NCBI GenBank assembly: GCA_902796225.1
Contig: CADBOO010000095.1
Location: forward strand, 1-43,560
Source: an uncultured Ruminococcus sp.
GTDB taxonomy: Bacteria; Bacillota; Clostridia; Oscillospirales; Acutalibacteraceae
Length of the DNA stretch: 43,560 bases
Direction of reading: 5' to 3'
Shown: piece by piece, positions 1-8,262 of the stretch
How positions within the stretch are numbered: position 1 is the first letter of the stretch
Layout of the letters: each line of letters begins with the position of its first letter
Notes under the pieces: model-generated
What the model was told of the DNA's origin: nothing
What the model saw: the letters and a program-made list of their open reading frames with translations, nothing else
Database searches by the model: none
Translations under genes and position numbers: made by a program

Positions 1-98
<98 letters not shown>

Positions 99-99
99 C

Positions 100-146
100 A
101 TCTGATAATGAGTTCTATTTCTATGTTAACCTTATCTGATAATGAG
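100..146. repeat. 13-bp direct repeat downstream of 5S rRNA
   Basis: The sequence atctgataatgag occurs at 100-112 and again at 134-146, between the 5S gene and its terminator. It may be a small duplication in the rRNA trailer or part of the processing region. No function can be read from it. Confidence 0.6.
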
Positions 147-162
147 ATTCTTTTTTACTATA

Positions 163-190
163 CCGCCTTGTGTTTTATCAAGGCGGTTTA
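163..190 (+). terminator. rRNA operon terminator
   Basis: An inverted repeat, ccgccttg at 163-170 and caaggcgg at 179-186, with a tttta tail and a short A/T-rich loop. Position after the 5S gene makes it the likely end of the rRNA transcript. Confidence 0.75.
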
Positions 191-210
191 CTTCTTATTT
201 GGAATAATAC

Positions 211-239
211 TTGCATATTATGACGCTTAGTGTTATAAT
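211..239 (+). promoter_or_regulatory. sigma-A-type promoter for the LRR-dockerin gene
   Basis: TTGCAT at 211-216, a 17-nt spacer, and a perfect TATAAT at 234-239, about 45 nt before the start codon at 284. Confidence 0.75.
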
Positions 240-283
240 GACTGCATTATAAAAGCAGATCGCTTTCTCGAGGAGGCTTTGTG

Positions 284-2467
284 ATGAAGAAGATCATTTG
301 TATCATATTAACTGTGTTGATGTTGGTATCTGTTTCGGGTATATCGGTATCTGCCGCTCAGAAGTGGATTGCCGCGACCGGCGACGATTCCGGTACGACC
401 GGTGACTGTACATGGAAATACATCTCATCTGACAAGACAATGCGCATCTCCGGCCATGGAGCGATGGCGGATTATTCTGAAAAGAGTCAGCCTCCTTTTC
501 TGATGTATGATATCGAAACCATTATTATTGAAGACGGCGTCACGCATATCGGTGATCGATCGTTTGCGTATGCAACCTCCCTCAAACAACTTTCAATTGC
601 AGATTCCGTGAAATCCATCGGCGTGAGTGCTTTTGCGTTTTGTACCGGTCTGAGATCCCTGACGCTGCCGAAGAATCTGGAAACGATCGGAGAGGAAGCT
701 TTTTTCGGCTGTGATCGCATCGGCGGAGAGCTTGTGATTCCGGATAACGTCGAAGAAATCAGCAAGCAGGCTTTTCGCGCCTGCAAGAGCCTCAAAAAGC
801 TGACGCTTGGTGAAAAAACGGAGTTCGTTGACGAAGCCGCGTTTATGGATTGCTTTTTGCTTGAAAAAATCGATTGCAAAAACCTGATGACCATCTCGGA
901 TTATGGATTCAAAAACTGTCTGGAAATGCAGGAAGTCAATATCAGCAGCGTTCAGGTGATAGGCAAAGAGGCTTTTGCGAATAACTTGGTGTTGAGTATC
1001 GTCGAGACATCGCCCGATTTGTTTTTGGCGATGGGCGCTTTCAAGAACAGCCAAATCCAGGCGATCGTGTTCTTTTCGAGAATGTGCGTTCTGGAAAACG
1101 ATACGTTCGGAGCCGATTCGATACCGGAAAAGACAATAATCGTCGGCTACAAAGGATCCTCTGCCGAGCGGTATGCGACCAAATATAACAGAGAGTTTTA
1201 TGAGATGACCGACAACGATACCGTGATCAAAAAGGTGGAATTGAATGTCACCGATCCCGTAGCAGGCAAGAAGCCCTCTTATGAAGCGACTGTCCCTTCG
1301 GCTTATGCAAACCAATACCAGATCGACGATTTTTCCTTTGAGGACGGTACATGGACCCACGGCATCGCATGGTATGATACCACCGAAGGCAGACGCATCA
1401 CGCCCGATGAAACATTCAAGGGCGGTCATGCTTATGAGGTTTGTGCTTATCTGACTCCCAAACAGGGCTATCGCTTCTATTTCAGCCAGACCGGTACTGC
1501 AGGCGGAACGATCAACGGCAGGACGGCTAAGTTTGAATACAATAAACCCGATACCAGAAATCCCATGATCTTTTATGATTATGATGCGCTTGAGGTCACC
1601 TATACAGATCTCAGCGAGCTGAACCTCTCCCTGACGCCTCCCGCATTCCATGCGGCTCCTGCGACTGAGGCTCAGACAACTACCGAAGGAATCACTGTTT
1701 CCGGTGTCAGCTGGAGCGGATTGTCAGAGGGCGGGACTTTCGATGCGGATACCGCATATACCGCTACTGTCAGCGTAGCCGCAGAAGAAGGGTATCGCAT
1801 CACCGCTGATGCGACTGCTGAGATCAACGACGCGAACGCCGTTGTGAAGGTCGCCGAAGACGGCTTGACCGCTACTGTCAGCTATACGTTTGCACCGCTT
1901 GAGGATCCGCGTCAGGCGATCGGGAGTATCGCACTTACCGTTACCGCTCCTGCATCGGACGAAACGCCGATCGATCGGGCGCAGACCGATACCGACGGCG
2001 TCCGTATCGACGGCGTGAAATGGAGCGTTATCGAAAATGATACTCCCGTTCAGATGGAACAGGGCGCGGTGTTTGAAGCAGGCAAGGTATACGCGGTAAC
2101 CGTGACGGTCAGCGCGGATGATGATCACATCATCTCAGAGACATTGACTGCTTCTGTCAACGGTGAAAGCGCTTCTGTCGTGCCGGATGAAGATCTCGCA
2201 ACCTGCACCGTAACCTATACCTTCCCGGCGCTGCCGGATAAAACACCCGGCGCGCTGCTCGGGGACGTCGACGGCGACGGTGTCGTGAATATTTTCGACG
2301 CCTCGGCGATCCAGAAGCACATCGCGAGTATGCCTCTGCCAAGTTTCAATGATCAGGCGGCAGATGTTGACGGCGACGGAGTGATCACGATTTTTGACGC
2401 TTCGCTGATCCAGAAATATGTAGCAGGAACTCCGATCGCTTATCCGATCAATCAACCGCTTACGTGA
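284..2467 (+). CDS. Secreted leucine-rich-repeat protein with C-terminal dockerin
   Basis: A 727-residue secreted protein. Residues 1-24 form a signal peptide (MKKIICIILTVLML...). About residues 55-290 are BspA-type LRR_5 repeats, seen as recurring units such as IGDRSFAYATSLKQLSI, IGVSAFAFCTGLRSLTL and IGEEAFFGCDRIGGELVI. Two related Ig-like segments follow (about 430-530 and 535-640), each with a GVxWS core and a YxxTVxVxA strand. The last ~70 residues are a type I dockerin with two calcium loops, GDVDGDGVVNIFDASAIQKH and DVDGDGVITIFDASLIQKY. The dockerin implies non-covalent attachment to a cohesin-bearing scaffold; the LRR part is an adhesion or recognition fold, ligand unknown. ATG 284 was chosen over the in-frame GTG at 281 because AGGAGG (271-276) is 7 nt from the ATG. 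Domain assignment is firm; biological role is open. Confidence 0.9.
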   Translation: MKKIICIILTVLMLVSVSGISVSAAQKWIAATGDDSGTTGDCTWKYISSDKTMRISGHGAMADYSEKSQPPFLMYDIETIIIEDGVTHIGDRSFAYATSLKQLSIADSVKSIGVSAFAFCTGLRSLTLPKNLETIGEEAFFGCDRIGGELVIPDNVEEISKQAFRACKSLKKLTLGEKTEFVDEAAFMDCFLLEKIDCKNLMTISDYGFKNCLEMQEVNISSVQVIGKEAFANNLVLSIVETSPDLFLAMGAFKNSQIQAIVFFSRMCVLENDTFGADSIPEKTIIVGYKGSSAERYATKYNREFYEMTDNDTVIKKVELNVTDPVAGKKPSYEATVPSAYANQYQIDDFSFEDGTWTHGIAWYDTTEGRRITPDETFKGGHAYEVCAYLTPKQGYRFYFSQTGTAGGTINGRTAKFEYNKPDTRNPMIFYDYDALEVTYTDLSELNLSLTPPAFHAAPATEAQTTTEGITVSGVSWSGLSEGGTFDADTAYTATVSVAAEEGYRITADATAEINDANAVVKVAEDGLTATVSYTFAPLEDPRQAIGSIALTVTAPASDETPIDRAQTDTDGVRIDGVKWSVIENDTPVQMEQGAVFEAGKVYAVTVTVSADDDHIISETLTASVNGESASVVPDEDLATCTVTYTFPALPDKTPGALLGDVDGDGVVNIFDASAIQKHIASMPLPSFNDQAADVDGDGVITIFDASLIQKYVAGTPIAYPINQPLT

Positions 2468-2477
2468 TCGAATACGA

Positions 2478-2500
2478 AAGCTCCCCGAAAGGGGAGCTTT
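2478..2500 (+). terminator. Terminator after LRR-dockerin gene
   Basis: Stem aaagctcccc / ggggagcttt with a short loop, 10 nt after the stop codon. The U-tract is short, so termination may be partial. Confidence 0.7.
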
Positions 2501-2548
2501 ACTGTTGCATTTTACAAAAAAGTGTGCTAAAGTGGGATAAACAGTGAA

Positions 2549-2567
2549 ATGCTACGATACGTAGCAT
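2549..2567. promoter_or_regulatory. Perfect palindrome, candidate operator for the XRE regulator
   Basis: Arms atgctacg (2549-2556) and cgtagcat (2560-2567) separated by 3 nt. It lies between a possible weak promoter (TTGCAT 2505-2510, 17 nt, TAAAGT 2528-2533) and the likelier promoter at 2598-2626, just upstream of the XRE regulator. An autoregulatory binding site is an inference from position and symmetry. Confidence 0.45.
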
Positions 2568-2597
2568 AAATAACCCCATAATGTCAACTTGTTTTGA

Positions 2598-2626
2598 TTG
2601 CGCTACCTTAACGGATGCGGTATGAT
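2598..2626 (+). promoter_or_regulatory. Promoter for XRE regulator gene
   Basis: TTGCGC at 2598-2603, 17-nt spacer, TATGAT at 2621-2626. The leader to the ATG at 2658 would be about 25 nt and contains AAGGAGG. Confidence 0.5.
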
Positions 2627-2657
2627 GGAGCCACCATCAACGAAGGAGGTCAACACC

Positions 2658-3536
2658 ATGTTGAACGAAACAATCAAAAATCTCAGAAAGCAGAACAATC
2701 TTACTCAGGAACAGCTTGCCGAAAAGCTGAACGTATCGCGTCAGGCGATCACCAAATGGGAATCCGGCGCGGGTCAGCCGGACATCGGCAACCTCAAGGC
2801 CATCGCGCAGGTATTTGATATCAGTTATGACCAGCTGCTGAGCGACGGCGACGTCACCGGGCGCGACAATGTCAGCCGCACCGAATTCGACGTTTTCGGC
2901 GAAAGCGATTTTGAGATCAGCTGCGACTGCGTCAAAGAACTGAACATTACCGCGGGCGACTTTGAGAAGATTGCCGTGGAAATCAGAACCGACCTGCCGG
3001 ATAAGGCGTATCATCTCGCAAAAGTCCGTCTTGAGAACGGCAGGGGGAACGATCTTGCCGTCGTAAAGATCCGTCCCGATAAAAAATATGTGCGCGAGGA
3101 GACCGGAAAGCCTATGACAAAGCAGGAAGCAAAACAATACCTGACCGTCAATGTCATCCTGCCGCTGGCGTTTGCCGATAAGATCGAGCTGTCCGGAGAC
3201 GCGGAGATCCTTACGATCCATGATTTTGCCGAGCCGAAGCATATCGAGTTCGACGGTAAGGCGCACATCGTCAATATCCGCAGCGCCAAGGGTCACCTTG
3301 AGCTGAACTCCGGCACGGATATGGAGATCCGTTACGACGGTTCGATGGAACAGCTCGACGTCAACCAGCTCAACGCGGTTTCAAATCTGTATCTCACCAA
3401 GGATGCGCGCGTCAATGTTTACAACAAAGGCAGATCATGCGATCTTGTATTTGACGGCTATGAGAATGTACCGGACGCAGCGCATCAGGTCGAGCTCAAC
3501 GGCAGAAAGACCGAATTGACCGTCAGAAGCGAATGA
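2658..3536 (+). CDS. XRE-family transcriptional regulator with C-terminal beta-rich domain
   Basis: A 292-residue protein. Residues 1-65 are a helix-turn-helix of the Cro/C1 (HTH_3) type: the LTQEQLAEKLNVSRQAITKWESG core is textbook. After a short linker, residues ~75-290 form a repetitive beta-strand domain (LNITAGDFEKIAVEI, IELSGDAEILTIHDF, LELNSGTDMEIRYDG) that resembles the DUF4097-type adhesin-like beta-helix found in several Clostridia regulators. No membrane helix is seen. ATG 2658 is preferred to an upstream in-frame TTG because AAGGAGG (2643-2649) is 8 nt away. The flavodoxin-like gene follows 68 nt later on the same strand and may be its target. The signal sensed by the C-terminal domain is unknown. 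Confidence 0.85.
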   Translation: MLNETIKNLRKQNNLTQEQLAEKLNVSRQAITKWESGAGQPDIGNLKAIAQVFDISYDQLLSDGDVTGRDNVSRTEFDVFGESDFEISCDCVKELNITAGDFEKIAVEIRTDLPDKAYHLAKVRLENGRGNDLAVVKIRPDKKYVREETGKPMTKQEAKQYLTVNVILPLAFADKIELSGDAEILTIHDFAEPKHIEFDGKAHIVNIRSAKGHLELNSGTDMEIRYDGSMEQLDVNQLNAVSNLYLTKDARVNVYNKGRSCDLVFDGYENVPDAAHQVELNGRKTELTVRSE

Positions 3537-3604
3537 TTCGATGATCTCAACGGCGGAAAGCCGACGGCTTTTCGGATGATTCGATCGCAGAAAGGAAAAC
3601 ACCC

Positions 3605-4294
3605 ATGAAAACAGTGATCATTCACGGCCAGAACCACAAAGGTTCGACCTGTCATATCGCGCGGATACTCGCCGGAAAAATCGGCGGCGAACTGACCGAA
3701 TTCTTTTTGCCGAAGGATTTCGGAGAATTCTGCCTCGGATGCACGCAGTGCTTTTGTGAGAGCGAGACGAAATGTCCGCACTTCGAAAAGCTGAAACCGC
3801 TGACGGATGCGATAGACGCAGCGGACGTCATCATTCTGGCAAGCCCTGTATATGTCTTTCACGCGACCGGTTCGATGAAAGCGTTTCTCGATCACTACGG
3901 CTGGCGGTGGATGGCTCACCGTCCCGAGGAAAAAATGTTCAAAAAGCAGGGCGTATCCATTTCCACCGCCGCGGGCGCGGGAATGAAATCGACCAACAAG
4001 GATATGGCGGACAGCCTGTTTTACTGGGGCGTTGCAAAAAACTACAAGATCGGCGTCGGCGTCGCCGCTACGGACTGGAACGGCGTGAATGAAAAGAAGA
4101 GAAAGAAGATCGATACCGCGACGGACAAGATCGCGAAAAAGATCCTCCGCCGTCAGGGCAAGGTAAAGCCCGGTCTGAAAACCAAAGCGATATTCCACGT
4201 CATGCGCATGCTCCAAAAGGACGGCTGGAACCGGGCGGACGCCGACTACTGGAAAGAAAAAGGCTGGACGGAAAAGCGCCGCCCGTGGAAATAG
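3605..4294 (+). CDS. Flavodoxin-like / NAD(P)H-dependent FMN reductase family protein
   Basis: A 229-residue cytoplasmic flavoprotein-like protein. The N-terminus KTVIIHGQNHKGSTCHIA is the phosphate-binding loop of the flavodoxin-like FMN reductase fold, and SPVYVFHATGSMKAFLDH is the family's second flavin-contacting segment. Between them, CLGCTQCFCESETKCPHF (about residues 43-60) is the Cys-rich stretch seen in iron-sulfur flavoprotein and NADPH-dependent FMN reductase relatives; it may bind a metal or cluster, or be redox active. The C-terminal 60 residues are basic (KVKPGLKTKAIFHVMRMLQ) and longer than in minimal family members. AAAGGA precedes the ATG by 8 nt. It probably shares a transcript with the XRE gene upstream. 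Substrate unknown. Confidence 0.8.
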   Translation: MKTVIIHGQNHKGSTCHIARILAGKIGGELTEFFLPKDFGEFCLGCTQCFCESETKCPHFEKLKPLTDAIDAADVIILASPVYVFHATGSMKAFLDHYGWRWMAHRPEEKMFKKQGVSISTAAGAGMKSTNKDMADSLFYWGVAKNYKIGVGVAATDWNGVNEKKRKKIDTATDKIAKKILRRQGKVKPGLKTKAIFHVMRMLQKDGWNRADADYWKEKGWTEKRRPWK

Positions 4295-4439
4295 CGGCAG
4301 CATCCTTGTTGATCAGGCATGATCGCCGTGCAAAAACGTCGGTTCGGAACACTATCGGCAGCTTCGGCGGTGATTCATGCATTTCATCTCGCCGATCCGG
4401 CATCTTACCCGTTCAGAATCGCCGCTTACCGTAAACGTG

Positions 4440-4468
4440 TTGTATTTTTAGTTTTGCGGTGTTATCCT
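4440..4468 (+). promoter_or_regulatory. Promoter for small membrane protein gene
   Basis: TTGTAT at 4440-4445, 17-nt spacer, TATCCT at 4463-4468; the start codon is 38 nt downstream. Confidence 0.55.
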
Positions 4469-4505
4469 AGAGTCACAGCAAACGAAATGAAAGAAGGAAA
4501 CACGC

Positions 4506-5072
4506 ATGACAACAAAAACACTCAAAACTATCCAGACAATATCAAAGATCGGTAAGATCCTCAGCACGATCGTTTTTATTTTCAGCATCATCGGCTTTGT
4601 CGGCTGTATCGTCGGCATGATCGGTCTGGCCGTAATCCCCGACGGCGGGTTCAAGATCGGCGGCGTGACCATTCGCGGGCTTGTCGAGACGAACGCCGGG
4701 ATCAGCATGGGCACTGCCTATACCTCGATGGCGATCGCCGTTATCTTCTGTGCGGGCGAGGCGGTTCTTGCAAAATTCGCCGGAAATTATTTCAAGCATG
4801 AACTCGACGCCGGCACTCCCTTTACCTTTGACGGCGCTAAGGAAATGCTTCGCCTCGGTATCCTTGCGATCTGCATTCCTGCTGCTACATCGACTGTGGC
4901 TGCGATCACCTATGCGATCATGTCGAGCGCGATCCCCGATGTGGACAAAATAGATTTCTCGAATGCGTTCTCCATCGGTCTGGGAATCATGTTCATCATC
5001 ACGAGCCTGATCTGCAAGCACGGCGCAGAAGTCACACAGAAAACCGATCCCGATCAGAATGCAATGGGCTGA
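4506..5072 (+). CDS. Hypothetical four-helix integral membrane protein
   Basis: A 188-residue protein with four hydrophobic segments at about residues 15-45, 70-92, 115-142 and 152-170, separated by short polar loops. The N-terminus (TLKTIQTISKIGKIL) is amphipathic and positive, and the tail (CKHGAEVTQKTDPDQNAMG) is polar. Size and layout resemble the DUF2975-type small membrane proteins often found beside XRE regulators, but no diagnostic motif is visible, so the family is a suggestion only. AAGGAA lies 8 nt before the ATG. It has its own promoter and terminator and so appears monocistronic. Confidence 0.75.
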   Translation: MTTKTLKTIQTISKIGKILSTIVFIFSIIGFVGCIVGMIGLAVIPDGGFKIGGVTIRGLVETNAGISMGTAYTSMAIAVIFCAGEAVLAKFAGNYFKHELDAGTPFTFDGAKEMLRLGILAICIPAATSTVAAITYAIMSSAIPDVDKIDFSNAFSIGLGIMFIITSLICKHGAEVTQKTDPDQNAMG

Positions 5073-5094
5073 TCGTCCACTGAGAGAATACAGC

Positions 5095-5138
5095 AAAAAA
5101 TCCCTCCCGATCGATCGTGATCGGGAGGGATAATTCTT
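5095..5138. terminator. Bidirectional terminator between convergent genes
   Basis: Stem tccctcccgatc (5101-5112) with gatcgggaggga (5119-5130). On the minus strand the stem is followed directly by six U residues (complement of aaaaaa at 5095-5100); on the plus strand the tail is taattcttta. It serves the membrane protein gene from the left and the SDR gene from the right. Confidence 0.8.
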
Positions 5139-5156
5139 TATTAGAATAATTGTCGA

Positions 5157-6194
5157 TTAACCATAGAATCGGACACAGCGGTCAGCGCCTTCTTCGGGGC
5201 CGAATTCCGCAGCCCATCCGAGGGACTCCAGCTTTTTGCTGTCCAGCGACGAGTTGCTCATCAGGTTGTAGCCCGCAGCCTCGGCGTCGTCGGGATTCTC
5301 GTAGGTGAGTTGCGTCCCGGCTGCGTCGGCGATGCACTTGGCGATCTGGCTGATGGTGATGATAGAATTCGGGTTCGAGATGTTGTAGGCGTTCTGACTC
5401 TCGCCGCTGAGCAGGATCGCAAGCAGCGCGGTCGCACAGTCGAGCGAGTAGCAGTAGGATCTGAGCTGACTGCCGGCGGACTTCATGACGATGTCCTCAC
5501 CTTTGACGGCGTTGCGGGTGAACTGTGCAGTCGCGCGGTTATCAAAGGGCGTCACGCCGGGGCCGTAGATATGTCCGGGTCTCGCGATAACGGTATCCAT
5601 GCCGAACTCCATGCTGTATGCGACGCACAGCGTCTCGGACGCGCGCTTGGAGCTGGGGTAGGAGGCGCGCTGGTTGAGAATATCAAGGTAACCGTAGTCG
5701 TTCTCGAAATACGGTTCCATGCCTTCCTTCTGACCGTAAACCTCGCTGGAGCTGATATACAGCACGCGCTTTGTGCCTTTTTTGACCGCCATCGAAAGCA
5801 GGTTGTTCAGACCGATGAAGTTTGCCGCCATGGTCTCGACGGGTTCCGCAACATATGCGGCGGGATTCGCGTTGGACGCGGCGTGGATGATGTAATCCGC
5901 CTCGACGTCGATTCCCTCGGCCTTGGTTGCGTCATAGTAGACAAAACCGTAGTCGGGACCTTCCTTCATATGCGGAAAACGGTCGGCGGGTTCCTCGTGG
6001 GTACGCGCGGCGTGGATAATGCGGATGTTCGCGTCGTCGTGGGTGTTGAGGTAGTAGATGATGTCACACACGCAGGAGCAGATGAGTCCGCTGCCGCCGG
6101 TGATCAGGATGGTCTTGCCGTAGAGCTTTTTGATGTCCTTGACGTGGGGGATGACCCTCTCAACGTCCTTCCAGTATGCGTCGTTATAAATCAT
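5157..6194 (-). CDS. Extended SDR, NAD-dependent nucleotide-sugar epimerase/dehydratase type
   Basis: A 345-residue Rossmann-fold protein of the extended short-chain dehydrogenase family (UDP-glucose epimerase / dTDP-glucose dehydratase type). It has the nucleotide-binding loop TGGSGLICS near residue 32, the YIIHAASNANP strand, the SSSEVYG serine, the catalytic YPSSKRASE (YxxxK) motif, and ARPGHIYGPG. One oddity: the third glycine of the usual GxxGxxG loop is replaced by Cys (GGSGLIC). It is the last gene of a three-gene minus-strand operon, separated by a single base from the cytidylyltransferase gene. In that context it probably makes or modifies the polyol or sugar phosphate that is then activated with CTP. 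The exact substrate cannot be read. Confidence 0.85.
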   Translation of the reverse strand: MIYNDAYWKDVERVIPHVKDIKKLYGKTILITGGSGLICSCVCDIIYYLNTHDDANIRIIHAARTHEEPADRFPHMKEGPDYGFVYYDATKAEGIDVEADYIIHAASNANPAAYVAEPVETMAANFIGLNNLLSMAVKKGTKRVLYISSSEVYGQKEGMEPYFENDYGYLDILNQRASYPSSKRASETLCVAYSMEFGMDTVIARPGHIYGPGVTPFDNRATAQFTRNAVKGEDIVMKSAGSQLRSYCYSLDCATALLAILLSGESQNAYNISNPNSIITISQIAKCIADAAGTQLTYENPDDAEAAGYNLMSNSSLDSKKLESLGWAAEFGPEEGADRCVRFYG

Positions 6195-6195
6195 A

Positions 6196-6912
6196 TTACT
6201 TTAACCAGGTCGTTCTTTCGGTGTGGAGAAGAACCTCAAACAGGTCGAGGTCTTCGGTGGTCGTGATCTTCATATTTTTCTCGGCGCCCTTGGAGAAATA
6301 GACCGTCTCGCCCAGCGCCTGCATCAGCGTACAGGAAGCGGCGGTGTTCGCAATTCCCTGCTCTGCCGCCTGCTCATGCGCCCAGAGGAGCTTGTCCAGC
6401 GCATAGGTGTGAGGGGTCTGGGTACGGTAGAGATTCTCTCTCGGGATCGAGGTGGTGGAGGACAGTCCGCCGTCGCGGCTGTAGAAGACAGCCTCGACAC
6501 AGGGAATCGCCGCAACCGCGCTGCCGTGCTTTTTGTATACGGCAAGGGAGTTGCTGATGATCTCGCTGGATACCAGACAGCGGTTGCCGTCGTGGATCAT
6601 GACGATGGGATTCTCTTTTTCGTGCGCTTCCTTGATCGCCATCAGACCGTTGTGGATTGATTCCTGACCGGTGTCGCCGCCGGGAACGATCGCCTTGAGC
6701 TTTGTGATATTGAACTGAGAAGCGTACGCCTTGACAACGTCCATCCAGTTGGGCAGCGTGACGATAACGATCTCGTCGATGCTGGGATGACGCTCAAATG
6801 CCTCCAGTGTGTATACGATGAGGGGCTTGTTGTTAACGTGGATAAACTGCTTGGGGATATCCTGACCCATACGCGCGCCGATGCCGGCGGCGGTCAGTAA
6901 TGCAACTACCAT
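6196..6912 (-). CDS. IspD/TarI-family CTP:polyol-phosphate cytidylyltransferase
   Basis: A 238-residue cytidylyltransferase. The N-terminal LLTAAGIGARMGQDIPKQF is the CTP-binding loop shared by IspD and TarI; the middle MIHDGNRCLV corresponds to the HDAxRP segment; the C-terminal KITTTEDLDLFE is the conserved KxTxxEDL motif. IspD (methylerythritol-phosphate pathway) and TarI (ribitol-phosphate, wall teichoic acid) cannot be separated by length. The neighbours, a CDP-glycerol-type polymerase upstream and an SDR downstream, favour a CDP-polyol role over isoprenoid synthesis; this is inference. The start has AGAGG about 8 nt upstream on the minus strand. Spacing to the next gene is 1 nt, so translation is probably coupled. 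Confidence 0.85.
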   Translation of the reverse strand: MVVALLTAAGIGARMGQDIPKQFIHVNNKPLIVYTLEAFERHPSIDEIVIVTLPNWMDVVKAYASQFNITKLKAIVPGGDTGQESIHNGLMAIKEAHEKENPIVMIHDGNRCLVSSEIISNSLAVYKKHGSAVAAIPCVEAVFYSRDGGLSSTTSIPRENLYRTQTPHTYALDKLLWAHEQAAEQGIANTAASCTLMQALGETVYFSKGAEKNMKITTTEDLDLFEVLLHTERTTWLK

Positions 6913-6968
6913 TGGAAAAACCTCTTTTCTTTATTGACTGCCGGAGATTGCTCCGGATGATTGTGTGT

Positions 6969-8186
6969 TTACATTTCGTTCTGGATGATCTTGCGGATCG
7001 CTTCCGCAGCTCTCTCGGACGCATGACCGTCGTCGATGCTGCCCTTTTCTTTGAGGAACTCATCACAGCGCTTGACGAACTTTTCTTCGTCAAAGTTCAG
7101 GATGTTCTTGATCAGCTGATCGTTATCGGATGATGTGGGGAAGGGAAGATAATCCAGCGGGAAGAACATCGTACGCTCGTGCTCTTCATAATTCTCAACG
7201 TCCGTCGCAAAGGTAAAGCCCGGTTTGCGGCGCAGCATGTATTCGCAGATCCAGCTGGAATAATCGGTGATGCCGACGTCGATGATCGCCATCAGATCCT
7301 GGATATCGGGATAACCGCTGGCGTTGATGACATAGTTGGGGAACATGTTGAACTTCAGATACTTCTTCGTACGCGCATGATAGCGGGCAAGGATGACCCA
7401 CTTGCCGCCGAAACGCTTTGTCAGCGCCTCGTGCAGACGATCGTAATCGATCATGTACGGACGCAGATCCTGATCGTCGCGGAAGGTCGGCGCATACATA
7501 CAGATCTTTGCGTTCATGGGGATATCGTACTGACGGCGGATGGATTTGTCCAGCTCTGCCATCTTTGCTTTATCCTTACATAACAGGATGTCGTTACGCG
7601 GATGACCGAATTTCCAGATAGGAGTCTTTTTCCAGAAATCCTCGCGATAGATCTCATCCTCCATATCGGAGTTACTGATGATATAGTCGGTCATGCGGCC
7701 CTCGCGTGCCGCCTTGCGCAGCCAGCTCTTGTCGTTATTGGCGTCACGGCCGAACTTCTTGATGCCCAGCGAGCCGTGCCATGTTTCGATCAGCACCTGA
7801 TTCCTCTTCTTGCGATAACGAACAAAGGCGGTGCTGATACCGTTATCGACGATGACCTTTGCGCTTGCGAGTTCTTTAAAGAACACATAAGAATTGCGGA
7901 GAACGGGACGAACCTGTTCGGGGAAGAACATCGGTCCCAAACGGGTGTTTTTCATGACCGTCCATACCAGATCGACGTCATAGCCCGCCGCGATGATACC
8001 GTCACAGATACCCTTGGGGTTACAGTCGTAATTGCCGGTAAAGTTGAGGAAAATGATTTTATTTTGCTGGACTTTATTGAACGGCTTGATTAAAGAGATA
8101 AAGATACGTTTGATACCGGAGTCGATTTTTCTGATGATCGTCATCAAAAAACCGACGCCGAAGATCGCGTCAAGAAATCGAAACAA
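6969..8186 (-). CDS. CDP-glycerol:poly(glycerophosphate) glycerophosphotransferase family protein
   Basis: A 405-residue protein of the TagB/TagF/TarL family, which polymerises glycerol- or ribitol-phosphate from CDP-polyols at the cytoplasmic membrane. Diagnostic segments are LIETWHGSLGIKKFGRD, ISNSDMEDEIYREDFW, FGHPRNDIL, KICMYAPTFRDDQDLRPY, VILARYHARTKKYL and DVGITDYSSWICEYMLRRKPG, the last including the catalytic-site TDYSS. The single-domain length suits a primer-type or short polymerase lacking an extra N-terminal glycosyltransferase. The start is taken as TTG 8186, with AAAGGA 10 nt upstream; ATG 8144 is a possible later start with a poorer ribosome site. It is first gene of the minus-strand operon, behind a near-consensus promoter. 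Confidence 0.88.
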   Translation of the reverse strand: MFRFLDAIFGVGFLMTIIRKIDSGIKRIFISLIKPFNKVQQNKIIFLNFTGNYDCNPKGICDGIIAAGYDVDLVWTVMKNTRLGPMFFPEQVRPVLRNSYVFFKELASAKVIVDNGISTAFVRYRKKRNQVLIETWHGSLGIKKFGRDANNDKSWLRKAAREGRMTDYIISNSDMEDEIYREDFWKKTPIWKFGHPRNDILLCKDKAKMAELDKSIRRQYDIPMNAKICMYAPTFRDDQDLRPYMIDYDRLHEALTKRFGGKWVILARYHARTKKYLKFNMFPNYVINASGYPDIQDLMAIIDVGITDYSSWICEYMLRRKPGFTFATDVENYEEHERTMFFPLDYLPFPTSSDNDQLIKNILNFDEEKFVKRCDEFLKEKGSIDDGHASERAAEAIRKIIQNEM

Positions 8187-8233
8187 TTTCAGTTCATCCT
8201 TTCAAATGATTCCAATATTTCATTCTTATGCGT

Positions 8234-8262
8234 ATTGTACCATTATTCCCTATATTTGTCAA
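8234..8262 (-). promoter_or_regulatory. Near-consensus promoter of the CDP-polyol operon
   Basis: On the minus strand: TTGACA (8262-8257), 17-nt spacer, TACAAT (8239-8234). It is one of the best sigma-A promoters in the window and sits about 48 nt before the TTG start. Confidence 0.8.

Noticed and set aside
593-1651. 352-codon open frame on the minus strand opposite the LRR gene
   Set aside because: Antisense to a protein with clear LRR repeats and dockerin; no motif of its own.
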